Of a stretch of 64,000 nucleotides of DNA, positions 61,845 to 64,000 are shown one piece after another. Under the pieces are notes generated by a model. The model saw nothing but the letters and a program-made list of their open reading frames with translations. It was not told the DNA's origin and ran no database searches. How positions within the stretch are numbered: the stretch's first letter is position 1; the number at the start of each line of letters is the position of its first letter. Made by a program: the position numbers and the translations under genes. The DNA lies in assembly GCA_944990035.1 (NCBI GenBank), contig CALYLX010000152.1, positions 310,001-374,000 on the forward strand, given 5' to 3'. This stretch comes from Clitopilus passeckerianus (taxonomy: Eukaryota > Basidiomycota > Agaricomycetes > Agaricales > Entolomataceae).

Positions 61845-62479
61845 TGTTCACGACAGCCGGTGGGAAAGTCGATGAAAACTATTGTATAAAGCAATCGTCA
61901 TGAACGGTTAAATGTCCTTCAGATCGGTCATGAGAAGCGGTCGCTTCTGCAGCCATGTACAATCTCCGCCCACTGGACCAAATCGTCGGATTACAGCCAG
62001 AGACTGAAGGGGTTCGAAGAGGCCCTTAAACTTCGCTGCCGCTTCGGAGAGCGTCAAGTATGGTTTAGCTCCCCGGGACGTCCGAGCCCCGGTAGGCACT
62101 GTCGTTATTCTTGTCAGCTGAGCAGCATCCAGGATTGTTCATGCTTCCTTACATGAATGTTTGGAAACATTCAAACTGTCAAACTGCTACTAGATTGGTG
62201 ACAGGTAAAGGCAGACTTTCAATTTGGATCGGGGTCCCGGATCCGTTGCACTGCCACACTCCCACGCAAGTGGCCAACCATCCGTCCGACCAGACTGGCT
62301 ACACTCAAGACAATTTTCGATATGAAAGGCTGATGAGAGGAAAGGAAGATTCAGATTCGATTTCTATGCAGTAATACACCTTGTATACACGGGGGCATCA
62401 ATTTCATATACTTCTACAGCGGGGGACAGTCGGGAAGAGGAATAGAGAAATTTAACATATGAAGGGCAAGACGTCAATC
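61845..62479. other. Gap between the two desaturase genes
   Basis: About 635 bases holding the promoter of copy 1 and the 3' flank of copy 2. A gctttatacaat element near 61880-61891 (minus) may be the TATA of copy 1. A 63-codon minus-strand frame at 61908-62099 (MPTGARTSRGAKPYLTLSEA) has no recognised motif and is not called. Confidence 0.45.
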
Positions 62480-64000
62480 TTAAGAAAGCTCATTATAACG
62501 CGTGATCCGGAGCTGCTGTCCAGGAGGAACGCTTTTTTCATCGGGTCCCTGCTTGTATCCGCCTTCCAGGATGCCGACACGTTTCATTGAAAGCAGCTGT
62601 CAGGGACGTCAGAACAAACTCTAGGAGCCTCGGAGAAGAAGACGGCTAACATTATGAGCACCATTGGAATGGTCATAGACACCCCCGAAGAACGCTGTAG
62701 TGGCGTCTTTACCAACCATCTTGGTAAGGAATTTCGCACCACCGGGGTGTTCTTCGATAAAGCCCGTGACATCGTGTATGAAGCCTGCTATCAAGATTAA
62801 CGGGCGCATCTTAGCTTGCGCTTGAACTACAGGGAATGGTCAGATGGACACGAATGGGATTGAGCTTAATGAGACATACAGTCATCCCAATCAACCACGG
62901 GAAGCTTTTTGCTGTCGTACGGCCATTCGAGTGCATCTTGCTCTTCGCGAAGCTTCTTCATTCGCATGATAAGCCTTCCTTTGCTGACTTCATTATCCGG
63001 GAATCGCTAGATAGTCATGTAAGCTCAGCGGTAGTCCTCAAGGAAGACTGGACACTGACCTTGAGATGGGTCGCAAGCCCGAGCTTATCCATCGACCAGA
63101 TGAACCACTTCGCGAGGTCCCAAGTGAACCAGTCGTATCCATTCCGATAGTCCATCGGATACTGATGATGGAAATTGTGGTATCCTTCACCGAAGCTGAT
63201 CAAGGCAATCCAAAAAGAATCTCCGGGGGTTTTACTGTCGTCATAACGTTTTTCTCCCATCCAATGGGCGAGAGAATTGATGTTAAATGTGCACTGCCAG
63301 CAAGAGTCAGTACTTGGAATATGTAGCTAGTTCAGAGTCCTACGTGATGGGTTGCAATCATCCGAACGATACCGGCATAGTAGAAGCCACCCGCTGCATC
63401 GTCCCAGAAGTACCAGCAAACGAAAGTCGGGATGCCAACAGCAACGATAGAGGCGAGTAAGCCGTAATAGCGGTGTTGCCACCTGACTACTGGGTCGTGA
63501 ATAAGATCGCTGACGTCCACGACGCCGGGCTTGCGACGAGGCTTGAGGAGCATCCACCCAATATGGGAGTACAACAAGCCTCTCTTCGCATTGTAGGGGT
63601 CGAGGTCGGTGTCCGTATACCTGTGATGGGCCCGATGTCCACGACACCACCACTTGATGGAGCCTTGAAAGGTTCCAGCGCCAAGGACAGCGAGAACATA
63701 TTGGAGCGGTTTGGAGGCGTTGTATGCTCTATGAGACCAGTAACGATGGTAGCCGGCGGTTAAACCTGGAAATTGTTCAAGATTACTTCGTTGCAACTTG
63801 GGATTGCGGGAAAACAAAGACAAACCTGCACCGATGACTTGCATCCAAAAGAGACCGAACCAGAATGTTTCCCACTTGAGAGGAGTATATAAAGCGCCAT
63901 AAAGGGCGATCATGGGAGGAATGAGCAGAACGCTACATCCTAAGTAGTTTAGCTCCTTGTACAAATTGGCCCAAGTGACTGGGGGTGAAGGTTCCTCGGT
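62480..64000 (-). CDS. OLE1: Delta-9 acyl-CoA desaturase with cytochrome b5 domain, copy 2 (5' end beyond window)
   Basis: Tandem paralogue of copy 1, about 2.2 kb further along the plus coordinate, same strand and intron positions. The visible part starts within the N-terminal region ([20 protein letters not shown]). It keeps [24 protein letters not shown] and [20 protein letters not shown] plus the cytochrome b5 HPGG motif. The stop at 62480-62482 directly follows NELS, two residues shorter than copy 1. Coding differences are mostly conservative (for example VLAVLGAG against VLAVFGAG), so both are probably active. The start codon and promoter are outside the window. Confidence 0.9.

Overview
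The window looks like nuclear chromosomal DNA of a filamentous basidiomycete, most likely an Agaricomycete. Genes lie on both strands. They are broken by many short introns of roughly 45-75 bases with GT/AG (occasionally GC/AG) borders, and there are no operons. Several families are typical of mushroom-forming fungi: expanded AIG1-type GTPases, GH17-like secreted proteins, cysteine-rich secreted proteins and half-size ABCG transporters. The organism call is inference from gene style and family content; no species marker was seen.

Layout. 1-4.2 kb: two tandem GH17-like secreted proteins (the first cut by the window edge). 4.5-9.6 kb: GET4 (tail-anchored protein insertion), a serine-rich protein of unknown function, and ARV1 (ER sterol/lipid homeostasis). 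9.9-11.4 kb: an ABHD11-like hydrolase. 11.8-14.2 kb: two members of a ten-cysteine secreted family; a third, broken copy lies at 27.6-28.4 kb. 14.7-19.6 kb: a minus-strand array with four AIG1-type G domains in three genes, one of which appears to carry two G domains. 20.1-26.6 kb: a large ABCC (MRP-type) transporter. 29.5-33.7 kb: an ABCG half transporter and a second ABHD11-like gene. 34.2-42.5 kb: a zinc-ribbon disordered protein, an F-box-like protein, a basic coiled-coil protein and a C2H2 zinc-finger protein. 42.8-47.9 kb: homogentisate 1,2-dioxygenase and a transketolase-family enzyme. 49.2-54.4 kb: a hypothetical protein and a large TBC Rab-GAP. 54.5-64 kb: a fatty acid elongase, a second ABCG half transporter and two tandem delta-9 desaturases (the last cut by the window edge).

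Themes. The window is rich in recent gene duplication: GH17-like x2, secreted Cys-rich x3, AIG1 domains x4, ABHD11-like x2, ABCG x2, desaturase x2. The right end groups enzymes of fatty acid elongation and desaturation with an ABCG transporter, while ARV1 and GET4 at the left act in ER membrane biology. No CRISPR, tRNA or rRNA was recognised, and no intact transposon. The most unusual items are the double-G-domain AIG1 gene, the GH17-like pair with Gln at the expected nucleophile position, the decayed third secreted paralogue with two separate lesions, and the ABCG copy with a changed signature motif. Exon borders were worked out by eye from splice signals and comparison of the paralogues, so individual borders may be off by a few codons.
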